Assembly (NCBI GenBank): GCA_023846275.1
Contig: CM043868.1
Span: forward strand, 7,335,653-7,399,652
DNA: 64,000 nucleotides
Direction of reading: 5' to 3'
Source: Vanilla planifolia
Taxonomy: Eukaryota; Streptophyta; Magnoliopsida; Asparagales; Orchidaceae
Below are positions 60,988 to 64,000 of the stretch, piece by piece. The notes under the pieces are model-generated. The model searched no databases. It worked only from the letters and a program-made list of their open reading frames with translations, and was not told the origin of the DNA. The first letter of the stretch is position 1, and every line of letters begins with the position of its first letter. The position numbers and the translations under genes are program-made.

Positions 60988-63900
60988 TTTAAGCAAATTT
61001 AATTTGGTTTTTCTTTGGTAGAAACTTCTGAAATTCCAAAGATATTTATTGAGAAGAGATGTTTCTAAAAGCTCAGAAGCAGAGAATTCAAAAGAATATT
61101 TCTCCTTATTTACATGTGAACAATAGTAACAAGTAAAAATTGGGTTAATGGAAGCTCCAGACTCACAAAGTACGATCATTTATGTGAGCTTCGAAATCAA
61201 GGAGTTTGAATAGAACTTAAAAAGACAATTGACATAATTTTGCTCCACATATGAATGAAATTTATAAAAAAAAGATAGAGACACAATGCAACTAGCAGTG
61301 CATAAAGATTTAGACTACAGTGCAATAGGCTCAATGAGATATTTAATTATCCAATTACACTAAGTAAACAAATTATAATTTTAGAACTAATTCAAATAAA
61401 ATCAAACTAAGTTTATGACATGCAAAAAACATTAATGAGTTTTTCCAAATATGAAGAAATTAAATGATTCTAAATATTTTCAAACATATAAAGTAACAAA
61501 AATCAATATGCTATAACCAAAAGGATGGAATTTAAGAACTAATAGACACAAGTTGTATATGTTTTTCAAAAAAATTTGTGATGAATGAGACAAATACTAA
61601 AATTTCAAGAAAAAATCTCACAAACTCAAACTGCTAATTTATTATGAAAAATTTTATAAATTATCCAAATAATACACAAAAGGAAATAATCCCAAATATA
61701 ATTGATAACAAAATCAACTTTACCCAAATCAAAATTTTAATAAAAATATAAGAGCCCTCAAATACTACAAAATTTAATAGACCAAATCAAACACTCATTT
61801 ACAAACAAATTAAATTCATTCATAGGTGTTTTCATAATTGTTGAAGTCAAAAGTATTTAATCATAACATTAGTATGTCTTAATACATCGAATTCAATGAA
61901 TTTCTCCAAATAAGATAATAAATTCAATAAACTAAAATCTGCATAAATTAAAAACTACTATTTTCATGTTGTTGAGAGACTCACAAAAGTGTAGCAATTA
62001 ATTTTAATAATTAATTTTAAAATATCTATGAATTTTAAATTTGAGTTTTTAAATACAAATTGTCATAGGAAAAAAGAAAAAGGGAGAAATAGAAAATGAA
62101 AATGAGAGAGTAAAGTCATTTGGCCCTTTGGCCATTTGGGATTAAACTATTTAAAAATTATTATGTAGTTACTTTACCACACTTCTCACATAAAAAGGTT
62201 TTCAAAACTAGTAAGAGCTTTTAAAATAAAATTTTGTAGTAATTATAAACAAGAATTGTATAAGACTTTCCCTATTTTATACTATACGTTTTACTTTGAT
62301 ATTTTTACAATTTACTCTCTCTCCTGTATGAATGTTCCCATTCTAAAATAGTCTAGGCATTATTTACTTTGTTCTTATTGTTGGTTTGTCTATTTTCTTA
62401 TGGTTCTCCTCCTTAATATTTTAATTACTTTAATATCACCTTTGTGATCTCAATGTAATCACCTATTTTGTTGTCCATTATTTTAATCTTTTTCTTTATT
62501 AAGAATATCGTTTATTTTGAAAATCATTTTTTGACATAAAATTTGTTTATTTTTAATACCATAAACTAAGTAAAATTTATAAAGAAATTAGATCATATTT
62601 TTTAATTTAGTAATCCAAACCAACATTTAAATTAATCTCATAATGGAATATGAAATAAAACATCTTTTCTATCTTGAAATAAGTAAATCAGAATGTTAAC
62701 AAGTTCTTACAAGAAAAATAAAATAAGTTTGAATACTAGTTATGCCAATCATGCTTCTATAGCAGTAGTTATTGTAGTCATGATTTTTAGTTCAAATATG
62801 TCACTATTTATAAGTAAATGACTAGATTGTTAGTGATACCATCTCTCCTTAATACTCCCTTGGAATCTCTTGACGTGAATCAATGTCATCTGTAATGTTA
62901 AATCAAAATATGCTAAGCCAATTGACACAAACTCAATAAGAAAAAGCTACATATTCTCAATGCAAAACCTTGTATCTATTTGAAATAATATAAGAATATG
63001 CATTGCAAATACATAAAAACAAATATATGTACTAGAATACATTAAAATAAATTATTTGAAGTCTTCATTCTTTATTTCCCAAATTTATTTTTCATTAATC
63101 TCTGGACCTTTTTTAATATTAGATTCTCATGTTTCTTTTTATCCCTTAACCATTTTAAATTTATAATATCTATGTTCACATTTAATCTTGGGTCTTGATC
63201 ACTAGTGACTAGGCTTAGTAGGTCATTTCTCTTAAACTACACTTATGAGTATACTTGATCAACTAATTCTCTCATCTCTAAGTGCATCTTTTATTGGTTT
63301 AATCTTATTTAACACCACACCTTATAAGTATACTTAACTTTAAAAAAGTTTTCACAAATGCATTATCCCATAATGATTGAATAAGAAAGTAGGACCTTAG
63401 AAAAAAAATAAGAGAGTTAGACTTCATACCATCATTCCACACCTAAAGAGTAGTTTAATGTCCTCATTCCCACATAGATACTTTGATTGCTATAATAATT
63501 AGTCAATAATATAAGTGAGCTATGATATTATTCCTTAGGATAATAGAGATTGACTCACATCCTCTTCACTTTCTAGGAAATTACAAAAGTCAAAAGGGAA
63601 ACTCGTTAAAAGTTGGTGAAGTGATGAAGCAATCCATGAGATGTTAGTACCACTCTTAAAAGGAATCCTTTAAGAATCTAACAATAAGCATACATTGTGT
63701 TGGGTCTCACACAAGTTATATAATCAACATAATTTTAAGTTTAGACATATATAAAGATATTTATTTTTTCTAATATAATAAGAAGTTTGGAGTTTAATGA
63801 TTGATGGGGAATTATTCATTGAGAATAAGTTGTGCATATAGGTTTTGTCCCAAGTTTTTCTTTGTCTACCTCTAGTGGAGCCAAACTCTTAAAGTTTCAG

Positions 63901-64000
63901 TTCTATTATGATTGGTAGAACAAGAGACCTTGAAACAATTTGTAATGAAGTAACTAGGACCATGGTAGCCAGAACAATCATAAATTGAGCCATCATTTCT
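60988..64000. other. AT-rich intergenic DNA, nothing recognised
   Basis: No gene, LTR end or tandem repeat could be supported. Open frames are short and in low-complexity sequence. Confidence 0.4.

Overview
This is nuclear DNA from a flowering plant. It holds one intact plant transcription-factor gene with short GT-AG introns, set in AT-rich, CpG-poor DNA made of LTR retrotransposons and older transposon remains. The gene's N-terminus resembles the ROC/OCL/ANL2-type HD-ZIP IV genes of monocots, but the window alone does not fix the species.

1-20838: a tandem array of at least three nearly identical Ty1/copia elements of SIRE/Maximus type, all on the minus strand. Neighbouring units share one LTR, giving [pol-gag]-LTR-[pol-gag]-LTR-[pol-gag]-LTR with a 7.11 kb period. 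The left edge of the window cuts the first unit. Each unit has an uninterrupted 558-codon gag and an open protease-integrase-RT-RNase H frame. The two frames are in the same phase but separated by three in-frame TAG codons in every unit. The copies differ at only a handful of sites, so the array is young.

20839-23560: remains of a plus-strand Ty3/gypsy element (the C-terminal end of pol running up to an LTR start), then a long AT/AG microsatellite.

23560-28390: a GC-richer island holding a complete nine-exon minus-strand gene for an HD-ZIP class IV (homeodomain, zipper-loop-zipper, START) transcription factor of 782 residues, with its leader and promoter. A good TATA box on the plus strand points into its 3' end.

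28390-46228: AT-rich gypsy debris. It contains two decayed gag fragments, a 2.6 kb LTR followed by a decayed tRNA-Met primer site, several (TA)n tracts, tandem repeats of 115 and about 166 bp, and a run of short palindromes. No functional gene was found.

46229-51759: an old plus-strand relative of the SIRE-type family, with two diverged 1.9 kb LTRs around only 1.77 kb of internal DNA. The internal part carries gag remains but no recognisable pol, so it looks like a gag-only (TR-GAG-like) non-autonomous element.

51760-64000: AT-rich DNA with a 104 bp duplication, a probable decayed CACTA transposon (about 56.9-61.0 kb) and a small CpG-containing pocket at 56.3-56.5 kb. No gene could be supported.
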